From CAYSGX01 sp964518215 (GTDB taxonomy: Bacteria; Bacteroidota; Bacteroidia; Chitinophagales; CAIOSU01): a stretch of DNA of 64,000 nt. This document shows, piece after piece, positions 17,572-26,392 of this stretch. The first letter of the stretch is position 1. Every line of letters begins with the position of its first letter. Both the position numbers and the translations under genes were made by a program. A model generated the notes under the pieces. That model had not been told where the DNA came from, ran no database searches, and was given only the letters and a program-made list of their open reading frames with translations. The DNA is taken from positions 46,605 to 110,604 of the forward strand of contig CAZFFP010000001.1 in the NCBI GenBank assembly GCA_964518215.1, written 5' to 3'.

Positions 17572-18198
17572 TTAACGCTTCACCAATTCGATAAACAATT
17601 CGCTGCCGGCACGAGGCTTAGCAGAGTTGTAGCAGGTTTCAAAATGTTTCAACTCAAAAGCTTTTTCAAATAATGGCTCGTATTGACATTTACATCCTCC
17701 GAACGGTGGACCTTCAAAATCAAATTCCTTATCGAACAAAACACCGGATAAAACGCCTCCGGGCTTCAGTAATTGCTGCATTTTTTCGGCATATTGCTTT
17801 CGCAACGAAGGATTAATGGCGCAAAAAAATGTTTGTTCCAAAATCAAATCATACTGCCCTTCATGCTGAAAAAAATCGCCCAAAATGATTTTGATATTTG
17901 TATTCTTTTCGAATTTCTTCTGAAGCCTCTCTACTAATGTCGGAGCAATATCAATCACTGTAACATTTTTAAAGCCTTGTTGCAGCAAATATTCGGCTTC
18001 GTAAGTATTGCCGCAGCCGGGAATAAGAATGCTGATGTTTTTATCAGACAATCCGTCCATGTATTTTTTCAAAGGAGGCGATACTTCTCCTAAGTCCCAT
18101 CCGGTTTTTTCTGATAGGTATTGTTCGTTCCAAAAATTACCATCTAATGGTTTATCGCAACTGGTAACACAACATTTTTCTTCCTGAATACTGTTCAT
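17572..18198 (-). CDS. TPMT-like class I SAM-dependent methyltransferase
   Basis: 208 aa. The thiopurine methyltransferase-type opening is present (FWNEQYLSEKTGWDLGE, about 22-38), followed by SAM motif I ILIPGCGNTYEAEYL, an acidic residue after the second strand (VIDIAP), and EQTFFCAINP. Bacterial members methylate thiols, selenols or halides, and the substrate here is unknown. Four Cys residues near the N-terminus (EKCCVTSC) are unusual and might bind a metal or a tellurium/selenium compound. It starts 15 nt downstream of the TSUP transporter gene, so the two probably form an operon. Confidence 0.85.
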   Translation of the reverse strand: MNSIQEEKCCVTSCDKPLDGNFWNEQYLSEKTGWDLGEVSPPLKKYMDGLSDKNISILIPGCGNTYEAEYLLQQGFKNVTVIDIAPTLVERLQKKFEKNTNIKIILGDFFQHEGQYDLILEQTFFCAINPSLRKQYAEKMQQLLKPGGVLSGVLFDKEFDFEGPPFGGCKCQYEPLFEKAFELKHFETCYNSAKPRAGSELFIELVKR

Positions 18199-18212
18199 GC
18201 TCTTATTTTTTT

Positions 18213-19016
18213 TTACAATATAGTTTCTTTAACCAAAATAAATAATGCCATAGCAATAACAAACCAACCAAATCCTTTGCGCAGTTTGCAAGCATCAATT
18301 TTTTTAGAAAAATATCCGCCAATAAAAATACCTGTAATGGTTATGGCGCTGAAAACGCCTAAAAATTTCCAGTCAATATTTATTCCTGCCTGAAGGTCGC
18401 CCCCAAAGCCTATCAAAGATTTTACTGCAATAATGACTAATGAAGTGCCTACTGCCATTTTCATAGGCAGCTTTGAAAACAACACTAATGCCGGTATAAT
18501 CAGAAAGCCTCCCCCCGCTCCTACTAATCCTGTTAACACACCTACCACTGCACCTTCTATCAAAATCAAGGGATAATTGAAAGATTGCTCTTGTTTTTCA
18601 ACTTCCCATTTCACATCACAATCGGAGGTTATCATGGAATATGAAGCGGCTAACATTAACAGAGCAAATAATAACATCAAAAAAATATCCTTCGTTACTT
18701 CAAAATTGGCTATGGTAAATAATGATTCGGGAATGGCGGGCATGAGCCAAAGCCTTGTTAAATAAACGGCAATGAGCGAAGGGATGGAGAAATAAAATGC
18801 TGTTTTATAACTCACTAATTGGCGTTTTGCGTAATCGAAACTGCCCACCAAAGCGGTAATGCCAACAATAAACAAAGAATATCCGGTAGCCATCACCGGA
18901 CTGATATCTGCTGCATAAACCAAAACAGGAACTGTGAGTATGGAGCCGCCTCCGCCCACCATACCCAACATAATTCCGATAAGCGATGCTAACAAATAAG
19001 TAATAATTACTTCCAT
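18213..19016 (-). CDS. TSUP family (TauE/SafE) membrane transporter
   Basis: About 267 aa from the ATG at 19016. The frame is open to 19058, but the extra 14 residues precede the first membrane helix and fit a later start. Two repeats each open with a Gly-rich helix: GIMLGMVGGGGSILTVPVLV near the N-terminus and GLVGAGGGFLIIPALVL in the second half. About eight membrane helices are visible. The family moves sulfite, sulfoacetate and other organosulfur anions across the inner membrane. The gene is transcribed ahead of the TPMT-like methyltransferase. Confidence 0.88.
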   Translation of the reverse strand: MEVIITYLLASLIGIMLGMVGGGGSILTVPVLVYAADISPVMATGYSLFIVGITALVGSFDYAKRQLVSYKTAFYFSIPSLIAVYLTRLWLMPAIPESLFTIANFEVTKDIFLMLLFALLMLAASYSMITSDCDVKWEVEKQEQSFNYPLILIEGAVVGVLTGLVGAGGGFLIIPALVLFSKLPMKMAVGTSLVIIAVKSLIGFGGDLQAGINIDWKFLGVFSAITITGIFIGGYFSKKIDACKLRKGFGWFVIAMALFILVKETIL

Positions 19017-19176
19017 AATCTGATAAAAATATACGGCTGCAAAATTAGCCCGGCTCAAAATGCAATTTGGTGATATTAGTTACAGTGGTTGAAATTAGCG
19101 AATCATAATCTTTCTTGCTTTATTTCAAAAGAATACTTTGCTTGTTGGCGCAGGTATAGCATTTTTGTGGTTGATT

Positions 19177-19500
19177 ATGAAAGACCTCATTACCATTACA
19201 GCCGAAGACAAAAACGGAAGCATTAGAAGCATTGAACTACCAACAGACATGGGGCTGAACCTTATGGAAGCGCTCAAAGGCGATGGATACGATATTGAAG
19301 CTACCTGCGGTGGCATGGCTTTGTGTGCCACTTGTCATGTAAGAGTTATAAAAGGATTAGAAAATTTATTACCCCAAGGAAATGATGAGTTAGACATGTT
19401 GGATACGCTGCCGATTATTTTTCCCGATAGCCGACTTTCCTGTCAAATACACATTACTGAAGCCATTGACGGCTTAGAAGTGAAGGTAGTGGGAGCCTGA
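19177..19500 (+). CDS. 2Fe-2S ferredoxin (adrenodoxin/Fdx type)
   Basis: 107 aa from the ATG at 19177. The frame is open from a TTG at 19138, but the added stretch is hydrophobic and not family-like. Cluster ligands are C44, C50, C53 and C89 (ATCGGMALCATCH ... SRLSCQ), which is the spacing of Isc-type and adrenodoxin-like ferredoxins. It is a cytosolic electron carrier. No hydroxylase or Isc genes are adjacent. Confidence 0.92.
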   Translation: MKDLITITAEDKNGSIRSIELPTDMGLNLMEALKGDGYDIEATCGGMALCATCHVRVIKGLENLLPQGNDELDMLDTLPIIFPDSRLSCQIHITEAIDGLEVKVVGA

Positions 19501-19557
19501 TGATTTTTCTTTTTCGCTTATTGTTTTTTTGCTGCACTAATTTTCTATTTTTAGGCA

Positions 19558-20034
19558 ATGACATGGTGTCAATACATTTCGAGCAATGGAATTGAAGTAC
19601 TGATAGCTTTGGGGCTTGCCAATCAAACTGCTCAATGGTTCAAGGTTATAAGGCTTTCGTGGAAAAGCCGCTCCTTTAATTTATCTATGTTATTTGCATC
19701 CGGTGGAATGCCTTCGAGCCACAGTTCTACGGTAGTGGCTATGGCAACATCAATAGGATTGGTGAGCGGATTCACTTCTGTATCATTTGCTATTTCAGTA
19801 TGTGTTTCAATAATAGTAATGTATGATGCAGCCGGAGTTCGCAGAGCAGCAGGCAGGCAAGCAAAAGTGCTCAACCAAATTATTCAGAGTTTTTTCTCTC
19901 AGGAGCAAAATATTAAAAAAGAAAAATTGAAAGAACTTTTGGGACACACACCTACCGAAGTTTATGCCGGTGGAGGACTGGGATTTGTAACAGCGCTATT
20001 TGTTCATGAAGTATTAAAGCATTACGGTTGTTAG
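19558..20034 (+). CDS. Divergent PAP2-family (DUF212) membrane protein
   Basis: 158 aa, three to four membrane helices. The motif GGMPSSHSSTV (about 50-60) and AAGVRRAAGRQAKVLN are hallmarks of the DUF212 / acid-phosphatase-haloperoxidase-related family. The biochemical role is not established. It is 57 nt downstream of the ferredoxin gene. Confidence 0.88.
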   Translation: MTWCQYISSNGIEVLIALGLANQTAQWFKVIRLSWKSRSFNLSMLFASGGMPSSHSSTVVAMATSIGLVSGFTSVSFAISVCVSIIVMYDAAGVRRAAGRQAKVLNQIIQSFFSQEQNIKKEKLKELLGHTPTEVYAGGGLGFVTALFVHEVLKHYGC

Positions 20035-20096
20035 TCTTCTCTTCAGAATTCAACAATTACTTATTCAAATTTTCACTCAGGAAAAAATAAATTTTT

Positions 20097-21308
20097 ATGG
20101 ACTTTTCACACTCAGCCAAAGCCAATGAATTGATGAAGCGTGTGAGCAATTTTATGAATGCTCACATTTTGCCGCTCGAATCTCAATTATTGAAAGAAAC
20201 CACCAGCCATGATGCCAACTGGCGGCTATGGCAACCAGATGCCCGTGTTGAAAGCCTGAAAGAAAAAGCAAAAGCAGAAGGCTTGTGGAATTTGTTTTTA
20301 CCCGATGAATCTTATGGTGGGTTGAATAATTGCGATTATGCTCCGGTAGCGGAAATCATGGGGCAATCGCTTATTGCTCCAGAAATTTTTAATTGTAACG
20401 CACCCGATACAGGGAATATGGAAGTGCTTTGGAAATACGGAAGCGAAGAACAAAAACAACAATGGTTACAACCCCTGCTCGAAGGAAAAATTCGCTCTGC
20501 ATTCTGCATGACCGAACCCGAAGTGGCATCGAGCGATGCCACAAATATTTGTGCTACAATTACCGATGCAGGAAACGAGGTTATCATCAATGGGCGAAAA
20601 TGGTGGAGCACAGGGCTTGGAAATCCGAATTGTAAAATTTTAATTTTCATGGGCGTATCCGACAACCATGCACATAAATATCAGCGCCACTCAATGGTTT
20701 TGATTCCGGTAGCAACGGAGGGAGTTGAAATACAACGCATGTTGCCGGTTTTCGGAACTTACGACCCGCCATACGGACACGGAGAAGTGGCATTTAATAA
20801 TGTTCGTGTTCCGAAAACAAATGTTATTGGCGGATTAGGAAAAGGTTTTGAAATAGCTCAGGGAAGACTGGGTCCCGGGCGCATTCATCATTGTATGAGA
20901 GCCATTGGCGCGGCAGAACGGGCACTGAAACTCATGATAGAAAGAGCCAACTCAAGAGTGGCATTCGGCAAGCCTGTTTCAAATCTTGGCGGCAACAGAG
21001 ATATAATAGCCAATGCCAGAATAGATATTGATATGGCAAGGTTGCTCATTATGAAAACAGCTTATTTGCTTGATACCGTAGGTGTTATGGGCGCTTTAAG
21101 TGAGGTATCGCAGATTAAAGTAGTGGCTCCCAATATCGCCTGTCGCATTATAGACCAAGCCATACAAATGTATGGTGGCATGGGGTTGAGTAATGATGTG
21201 CCGTTGGCTGCCATGTATGCCTATATGCGCGTATTGCGACTTGCAGACGGACCGGATGAAGTGCATCGCGGTGTAGTGGCTAAAATAGAATTGAAAAAAT
21301 ATCAGTAA
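20097..21308 (+). CDS. Acyl-CoA dehydrogenase family protein
   Basis: 403 aa. It shows the full acyl-CoA dehydrogenase layout: an N-terminal helical domain, a beta domain with CMTEPEVASSDATN, and a C-terminal helical domain with the FAD-binding Arg in RVAFGKP and QMYGGMGLSND. The sequence resembles ACAD10/11-type enzymes, which act on long or 4-hydroxy acyl-CoAs. The soluble enzyme would pass electrons to ETF. It is a single gene, convergent with the aminotransferase. Confidence 0.92.
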   Translation: MDFSHSAKANELMKRVSNFMNAHILPLESQLLKETTSHDANWRLWQPDARVESLKEKAKAEGLWNLFLPDESYGGLNNCDYAPVAEIMGQSLIAPEIFNCNAPDTGNMEVLWKYGSEEQKQQWLQPLLEGKIRSAFCMTEPEVASSDATNICATITDAGNEVIINGRKWWSTGLGNPNCKILIFMGVSDNHAHKYQRHSMVLIPVATEGVEIQRMLPVFGTYDPPYGHGEVAFNNVRVPKTNVIGGLGKGFEIAQGRLGPGRIHHCMRAIGAAERALKLMIERANSRVAFGKPVSNLGGNRDIIANARIDIDMARLLIMKTAYLLDTVGVMGALSEVSQIKVVAPNIACRIIDQAIQMYGGMGLSNDVPLAAMYAYMRVLRLADGPDEVHRGVVAKIELKKYQ

Positions 21309-21327
21309 ACAAGCCGCAAAAAAATAC

Positions 21328-22087
21328 TCAAAGTTTTTGAAGTATGGCAGCCGCTTTTTCAAGAGTGGCTTCCGACTTGGCAAAACAAAAACGCAANNNN
21401 NNNNNNNNNNNNNNNNNNNNNNNNNNNNNNNNNNNNNNNNNNNNNNNNNNNNNNNNNNNNNNNNNNNNNNNNNNNNNNNNNNNNNNNNNNNNNNNNAATT
21501 TCATTGCCTAACAGCAATTTTTGCAGTTGAAGCATATCTACCGCAGATAATGCCATACCGGTAGGATTATGAGGATTATTGATGATGATAAGCCGGGTGC
21601 GGTGATTAATGAATCTGCGCACCATATCCCAGGGAATACTAAAATCGGGAGCTTTCAGAGGAATATAAATAGGAACGCCTCCGTTCAACGCTACAGCAGG
21701 CGCATAGGAATCATAAGCGGGCGAAAAAATAACTACTTCATCGCCATCATTTACCACTGCCGACACGGCTGCATAAATGGCATGAGTAGCTCCGGGAGTA
21801 ATGGTAATTTCGGTTTCCGGATGATACTTTTCACCGTAAAGCGATTCTGTTTTATCGGCAATAGCTTCTCTCAAAATCATCGCCCCTGCCATTGGCGCGT
21901 ATTGATTGTCGCACTTGTCAATATGATGTTTTACAAGTGAGCGAAGTTTTTCGGAAACTTGAAAATCGGGGAAGCCTTGAGAAAGGTTAATAGCTCGGTG
22001 TTCGTGAGCTAAAGCCGACATGACCGTGAAAATAGTAGTGCCCGTATTAGGCAATTTGGTTTTTATGGTTCCCGAATATTTTGGCAT
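21328..22087 (-). CDS. Class I/II aminotransferase (methionine aminotransferase-like), interrupted by an assembly gap
   Basis: The N-terminal 197 codons (22087 down to 21497) include INLSQGFPDF, YAPMAGAMILREAI, TPGATHAIYAA and NNPHNPTG, typical of YbdL/KAT-type aminotransferases. The C-terminus survives on the other side of the gap: 21396-21328 encodes RFCFAKSEATLEKAAAILQKL then TGA, the usual family ending. Together about 220 of ~385 expected residues are visible, so about 0.5 kb is missing, including the PLP-lysine. The 100 N do not preserve frame. Start ATG is at 22087. Confidence 0.88.
21397..21496. other. Assembly gap (100 N)
   Basis: Exactly 100 N, the placeholder for a gap of unknown length. 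The aminotransferase on either side suggests the real gap is near 500 bp. Confidence 0.99.
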
Positions 22088-22337
22088 AGAGGATTTGCAA
22101 AGCAAGTTGAATGTTCGCATTAAAATTATGTAAACGTAATAAAATGATTACTCAGAAATCAATAATTCCGAAGACAAATTTCTAACAAGAATAGTGCATA
22201 TTATCCATAGCGATTTTTTTTGCCTCAGAGTTGAATAAGCAGCGGTTATGGCTGTTGATTATACAACAAATCTCTTTGTTATAACTTTACAGGGTATTTA
22301 TTGAGTTAAATCAGAATAAAATTACAGCATCATTAAA

Positions 22338-22772
22338 ATGTCAACCATTCAAGAGAGAGAAGCAGAAATCATTAGCGAATTCAGCATGTTTGAAGACCCG
22401 ATGGACAGATATGAATATCTGATAGAAATTGGCAAAAAATTGCCCGAATTATCTGAAGCATATAAAACTGAAGAAAACATAGTGAAAGGATGTCAAAGTA
22501 AAGTGTGGCTGCATTCAAAATTTGAAGATGGCAAAGTTATTTTTGAAGCCGATAGCAATACCGTAATTACCAAAGGAATAGTTGGCTTGCTGGTAAGAGT
22601 TTTATCGCAACAAAAACCAGACGAAATAATTAACGCACCTTTAACTTTTATTGATGCCATTGATTTACGTTCGCATTTAAGTTCGCAAAGAAGTAACGGA
22701 CTGAACGCCATGATAAAGCAAATGAAAATTTATGCTATGGCATTCAAAACAAAGGAAATCAATTCACAATAA
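22338..22772 (+). CDS. sufE: Cysteine desulfurization protein SufE
   Basis: 144 aa. It accepts persulfide sulfur from the desulfurase SufS and passes it to the SufBCD scaffold. The acceptor is C52 in VKGCQSKVWL, and the surrounding fold motifs (DPMDRYEYLIEIGKKLPEL, SNGLNAMIKQM) fit. It is followed 15 nt later by the MIP18-like gene. The rest of the suf genes are not in the window. Confidence 0.95.
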   Translation: MSTIQEREAEIISEFSMFEDPMDRYEYLIEIGKKLPELSEAYKTEENIVKGCQSKVWLHSKFEDGKVIFEADSNTVITKGIVGLLVRVLSQQKPDEIINAPLTFIDAIDLRSHLSSQRSNGLNAMIKQMKIYAMAFKTKEINSQ

Positions 22773-22787
22773 AAACATAATATTATA

Positions 22788-23102
22788 ATGAAATCTTTCG
22801 TAGAAATAAAAAATGATGTAATTGAAGTTTTGAAAGAATGTTATGACCCTGAAATTCCGGTGAACATATACGAACTCGGATTGATTTATGAGGTTAATGT
22901 AGATGCGGGTAACAATGTACATGTGTTGATGACATTAACATCGCCTATGTGTCCGGTAGCAGAATCGTTGCCTGTAGAAATTGAAGAAAAAATAAAAAAA
23001 TTGGACGGGTTAGGAACTGTAAAAGTGGAAGTAACGTTCGACCCACCTTGGGACCAAAGCATGATGAGCGAAGCCGCAAAACTCGAACTTGGAATGTTGT
23101 AA
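22788..23102 (+). CDS. sufT: MIP18/DUF59 family Fe-S assembly factor (SufT-like)
   Basis: 104 aa. DPEIPVNIYELGLIY, the conserved Cys (C55) in TSPMCPVAE and VTFDPPWD are family hallmarks. Members help mature Fe-S proteins. It sits between sufE and a bacilliredoxin gene on the same strand, which supports a role in sulfur or Fe-S metabolism. Confidence 0.92.
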   Translation: MKSFVEIKNDVIEVLKECYDPEIPVNIYELGLIYEVNVDAGNNVHVLMTLTSPMCPVAESLPVEIEEKIKKLDGLGTVKVEVTFDPPWDQSMMSEAAKLELGML

Positions 23103-23143
23103 TAATCTGAAATATTTATTCATAAATCTAAAATCAAAAAAAT

Positions 23144-23560
23144 ATGTACCCGGAAGAACTCGTAGCACCCATGAAATCTGACTTAACCCAAATAGGGTTT
23201 CAGGAACTTTTATCACCCGAAGAAGTGGACTCATTATTGAGCAAAAGCGAAGGCACTACCTTCCTTGTTTTCAATTCCGTTTGCGGTTGTGCCGCAGGAA
23301 GCGCCCGTCCGGGTGTGAAATATGCCCTGGAACAGGCTTCTAAAAAACCCAATAATCTCGCAACAGTATTTGCGGGAGTGGACAAAGAAGCAGTGCAACA
23401 GGCAAGAACTTACACCCTACCCTACCCTCCTTCGTCACCCTCAATGGCCTTGTTTAAAGACGGAAAATTAGTACACTTTATTGAGCGCCATCATATTGAA
23501 GGCAGAAGTGCCAACGCTATTGGCGAACACCTGAAAGCTGTGTTTGCAGAATTTTGCTGA
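23144..23560 (+). CDS. BrxA/BrxB-type bacilliredoxin
   Basis: 138 aa, single-domain YphP/YqiW family. The thioredoxin-like active site is the unusual CGC at C47-C49 (NSVCGCAAGSARPG). In Firmicutes these proteins remove bacillithiol from proteins. Many Bacteroidota make bacillithiol or carry this protein, so the role is plausible. It is 41 nt after sufT. Confidence 0.93.
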   Translation: MYPEELVAPMKSDLTQIGFQELLSPEEVDSLLSKSEGTTFLVFNSVCGCAAGSARPGVKYALEQASKKPNNLATVFAGVDKEAVQQARTYTLPYPPSSPSMALFKDGKLVHFIERHHIEGRSANAIGEHLKAVFAEFC

Positions 23561-23580
23561 TTGCTGTTTCCGAAAATAAT

Positions 23581-24996
23581 TTAGCGATTTACAACAATTT
23601 TACTGTTGTAAATCGCTTTGTTTTTTGGGTCTTTTACCGTTAGAAAATAGATGCCTTCATTTAGGTCATTTATCAAAATCATTTGACTTTTATCTTCCAG
23701 AATTATTTGCTTTACCTCCCTACCCAAAATATCTGAAATTGAAAGCGTATAATTCATCTGAACATCTTTTTCGGCAGTAATCATAAAACTTGTTGACGAA
23801 GGATTAGGATATATTTTGAATTTCTGTGCGTCTATGTAATTATTTACTACCGACAGGGCAGTGTCGCTGTGAGTTGTATCAAACCGAGCTACATAAATAT
23901 CAGAAGTAAAATCGTTCATGTTCAATTGAAAGCCGGCAACAAGAAAACTACCCGCAGAAGGATGTGCTACTGACCTAATGGTGGCTGGGAAAATTTTATC
24001 CCATAAGAAATTACCTGAAGTGTCTGCCTTGATGAGCGAACTTTGACAAACGCCCAGATTATCACGATATAACAAAAAAGCAAAATGATTGTCACGGGTC
24101 ATCATCACCTGATTATAAGAGCCTCCGCAAGGATTACCCAAATACTCTTGCCACAGAATATTTCCGGAGGCATCTATCTTGTAAGCTCTTATTTCATTGT
24201 TATTTCTCACGCCCATCAACACAAACCTTCCACCGGGCATCACATCAAATCCATAGCCCCTGAAATTTCCTGTTGTAGAAACAATAAAGCTGTCTGCCAA
24301 CGAACCATTTTCTTCAAACTGCATGAGCAACATTTTTCCGAGGTTATCAGAAGTATTGTCTGTCCACCCGAATGCAGCTATCCGGTTGTTGTCTAAAATT
24401 CTGAGTTTATAAAATTGCTGATTGCCCGCACCCGATGCCGTTGAAATCCATTGTTCGTTTCCATCAAAATCGAGTTTAATTACAAAAGCATCATATTGCG
24501 CATTGATGCAGTCGAACGATGAGTAAAATCCTGTGAAAACATACCCGTCAGCCACTTCCAAAAGGTCATATACCACGTTATTGCACACCCCTAATTTATA
24601 TTTTCTCGTCCAAATGGTGTCCCCTAAAATATTGGTTTTAGAAAGCAGAATTGTATCGTAAACCAATCCTGCTTTGTCGCCCCCGGCAAAAAGCAAGTGA
24701 TTGTCGCTGGTAGCAATCATAAATCCGCTAACCGACAAATCTTTTCTAAAATCAAGCGTGTCGCCATCTTCATTCAGGCGAATCAATTGTCCTCTGAAAT
24801 TTCCGATGCCAAAATTGCAATTGTAATTGGCAGAAATAATGTATTCGTTTCCAAAAGGAATGATATTGAATGCTTCTTCATAGCAATCGGAAGTTCCTAT
24901 AGATTTTTCAAAAACAAGAGGAATTGCAAAGGAATTTTGAATAGTAACTGCCCATAGCAAAAGACAGCCGGATATTCTGAACAGAGTATTTTTCAT
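23581..24996 (-). CDS. T9SS-sorted secreted protein with beta-propeller-like repeats
   Basis: 471 aa. It has a signal peptide (about 1-24), then repeats with a GD-WTR and DG-E-QW pattern typical of Bacteroidota propeller proteins, and a C-terminal sorting domain (IYPNPSSTSFMITAE, GIYFLTV). Export by the T9SS is expected. No catalytic residues are recognisable. Divergent from the cysteine operon: 195 bp lie between its start and the leader peptide. Confidence 0.82.
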   Translation of the reverse strand: MKNTLFRISGCLLLWAVTIQNSFAIPLVFEKSIGTSDCYEEAFNIIPFGNEYIISANYNCNFGIGNFRGQLIRLNEDGDTLDFRKDLSVSGFMIATSDNHLLFAGGDKAGLVYDTILLSKTNILGDTIWTRKYKLGVCNNVVYDLLEVADGYVFTGFYSSFDCINAQYDAFVIKLDFDGNEQWISTASGAGNQQFYKLRILDNNRIAAFGWTDNTSDNLGKMLLMQFEENGSLADSFIVSTTGNFRGYGFDVMPGGRFVLMGVRNNNEIRAYKIDASGNILWQEYLGNPCGGSYNQVMMTRDNHFAFLLYRDNLGVCQSSLIKADTSGNFLWDKIFPATIRSVAHPSAGSFLVAGFQLNMNDFTSDIYVARFDTTHSDTALSVVNNYIDAQKFKIYPNPSSTSFMITAEKDVQMNYTLSISDILGREVKQIILEDKSQMILINDLNEGIYFLTVKDPKNKAIYNSKIVVNR

Positions 24997-25153
24997 AGCT
25001 TCAAATCTACCAAAATAACAGCAGCTATATTCACATAAGAAATGTGAGTTAAACTATTCTAACTTGACAAGTTGGTTTCAATTAAAACATCCAACTTTAT
25101 AGAACATCAACACAACTTTTTTTTAGGAATATTCTACTTTCTGAAACTTTTAT

Positions 25154-25184
25154 TTGACAATATTGTATTAAGTCTATACTTTTG
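25154..25184 (+). promoter_or_regulatory. Promoter of the cysteine operon
   Basis: TTG at 25154-25156 (within TTTGACA), a 20-nt spacer, then TACTTTTG at 25177-25184. This is a full match to the Bacteroidota -33/-7 consensus. Transcription should start near 25190, so the leader ATG at 25192 is at or very close to the 5' end of the mRNA. Confidence 0.85.
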
Positions 25185-25191
25185 CTGCATC

Positions 25192-25272
25192 ATGATTCTA
25201 AAAACCATTCAAATGTGCTGTTGCTGTTGTTGTTGTGCTGCCTCACGGGCGGGATGGTTATTTGTTGTCTGA
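25192..25272 (+). CDS. Polycysteine leader peptide of the cysteine operon
   Basis: A 26-codon frame from the ATG at 25192 (alternative ATG at 25213, 19 codons). Codons 9-15 (25216-25236) are seven consecutive Cys codons (TGC TGT TGC TGT TGT TGT TGT), then AASRAGWLFVV and TGA. It lies between a consensus promoter and an intrinsic terminator, directly upstream of a cysteine synthase gene. This is the classic attenuator layout: a ribosome short of Cys-tRNA would stall on the Cys run. The peptide itself probably has no function. Polycysteine leaders are described in mycobacteria; I know of none described in Bacteroidota. Confidence 0.88.
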   Translation: MILKTIQMCCCCCCCAASRAGWLFVV

Positions 25273-25315
25273 TGTTCTGAAAAGATTCATAAGAAAGATA
25301 AACCGAAACCCCCGC
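25249..25315 (+). promoter_or_regulatory. Predicted antiterminator pairing of the cysteine attenuator
   Basis: GCGGG (25249-25253) pairs with CCCGC (25311-25315), and GGTT (25256-25259) pairs with AACC (25307-25310). That gives 9 bp with a 2-nt bulge and removes nearly all of the terminator 5' arm. The left arm lies 13 nt past the Cys run. A ribosome stalled on early Cys codons would leave it free, and one at the stop codon (25270) would cover it. Pairing was worked out by hand. Confidence 0.7.
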
Positions 25316-25331
25316 TAAAACGGGGGTTTTT
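25306..25331 (+). terminator. Attenuator terminator upstream of cysM
   Basis: A 9-bp stem AAACCCCCG (25306-25314) / CGGGGGTTT (25321-25329) with a 6-nt loop is followed by T residues. It ends 44 nt before the cysM start and 33 nt separate it from the leader stop codon. Confidence 0.92.
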
Positions 25332-25374
25332 CATTTTATACCAATTTAAAAATATCACCAGCAAAAAAACATAT

Positions 25375-26322
25375 ATGAACACTATAATCGGCACAAAAAT
25401 CTATCATCAAAGTCTGACAGAGCGTATCAGACAAATTGAGCCCTTTATCGGCAACACCCCGCTTTTACCTATCAACAAACTGAACAAAAACAAAAAAGTA
25501 AAAGTATTTGCCAAATTAGAATGGAGTCAGTTGGGCATGAGCGTGAAAACCCGCCCTGCTTTCAATATTATAAAAAATGCCGTGCTTGAAGGTAAAATAG
25601 ATGAAAACCGTCACCTGCTCGATGCCAGCAGCGGCAATACCGGTGTGGCTTATGGGGCTATCGGTGCGGCTTTGGGCATTCCGGTTACTTTGTGCCTGCC
25701 CGAAAATGCTTCAGAGCAAAAGAAAAAATCATTGCTCTATTATGGGGTAAATATTGTTTACACCTCACGCTTCGGTTCCACAGACGAATCGCAGGAAAAA
25801 GCCAAAGAACTTTTTCTCGAAAACCCCGATAAATATTTTTATGCCGACCAGTATAACAACGACAACAACTGGAAAGCACACTACCACTCAACAGGTTTGG
25901 AAATATTCAAACAAACCAACGAACAGATAACTCATTTTGTGGCTGGGCTGGGCACCACCGGAACTTTCACAGGAACCGGTCGCAGACTGAAAGAGCTGAA
26001 CCCCGAAATTGAACTCATTTCTCTTCAACCCGATTTTGCGCTGCACGGTTTAGAAGGTTGGAAACACCTCGAAACTGCCAAAGTCCCAGGAATTTATGAT
26101 TCAGGTTTGGCAAACAAAAACTATGAAGTGAATACGCACGATGCTTATGACCTTATTAAAAAAGTAGCTAAAGAAGAAGGTATATTGTTAAGCCCTTCAT
26201 CGGCTGCCAATTTAGCCGGGGCATTAAGAGTGGCAAGTAAGATTGAAGAAGGAACAGTAGTTACCGTTTTCCCCGACCACGGCAGCAACTATCAGGAAGT
26301 GTTGAGTGAGATTTTGAAATAG
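25375..26322 (+). CDS. cysM: Cysteine synthase, CysM-like PLP enzyme
   Basis: 315 aa. PLP lysine K58 is in GMSVKTRPAF, the substrate loop SSGNTG at 85-90, and the phosphate-binding GLGTTGT at 191-197. The stretch HGLEGWKHLE...VPGIYD is typical of the CysM branch found with JAMM and MoaD-like genes. In Mycobacterium tuberculosis the equivalent enzyme uses O-phosphoserine and a CysO thiocarboxylate as sulfur donor. The neighbours (JAMM, CysO-like, MoeB-rhodanese) argue for that route here. It is the first gene after the polycysteine attenuator. Confidence 0.93.
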   Translation: MNTIIGTKIYHQSLTERIRQIEPFIGNTPLLPINKLNKNKKVKVFAKLEWSQLGMSVKTRPAFNIIKNAVLEGKIDENRHLLDASSGNTGVAYGAIGAALGIPVTLCLPENASEQKKKSLLYYGVNIVYTSRFGSTDESQEKAKELFLENPDKYFYADQYNNDNNWKAHYHSTGLEIFKQTNEQITHFVAGLGTTGTFTGTGRRLKELNPEIELISLQPDFALHGLEGWKHLETAKVPGIYDSGLANKNYEVNTHDAYDLIKKVAKEEGILLSPSSAANLAGALRVASKIEEGTVVTVFPDHGSNYQEVLSEILK

Positions 26323-26392
26323 AAGTGAGTAGTGAGAATTGAAATATGAGACAAAAAAACTAAAGGCTAATCGCTAAAAGCTAATGGCTTAA

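Noticed and set aside
21337..21564. Reading frames continuing through the N run
   Set aside because: The frame across 100 N is meaningless, because the gap length is unknown.
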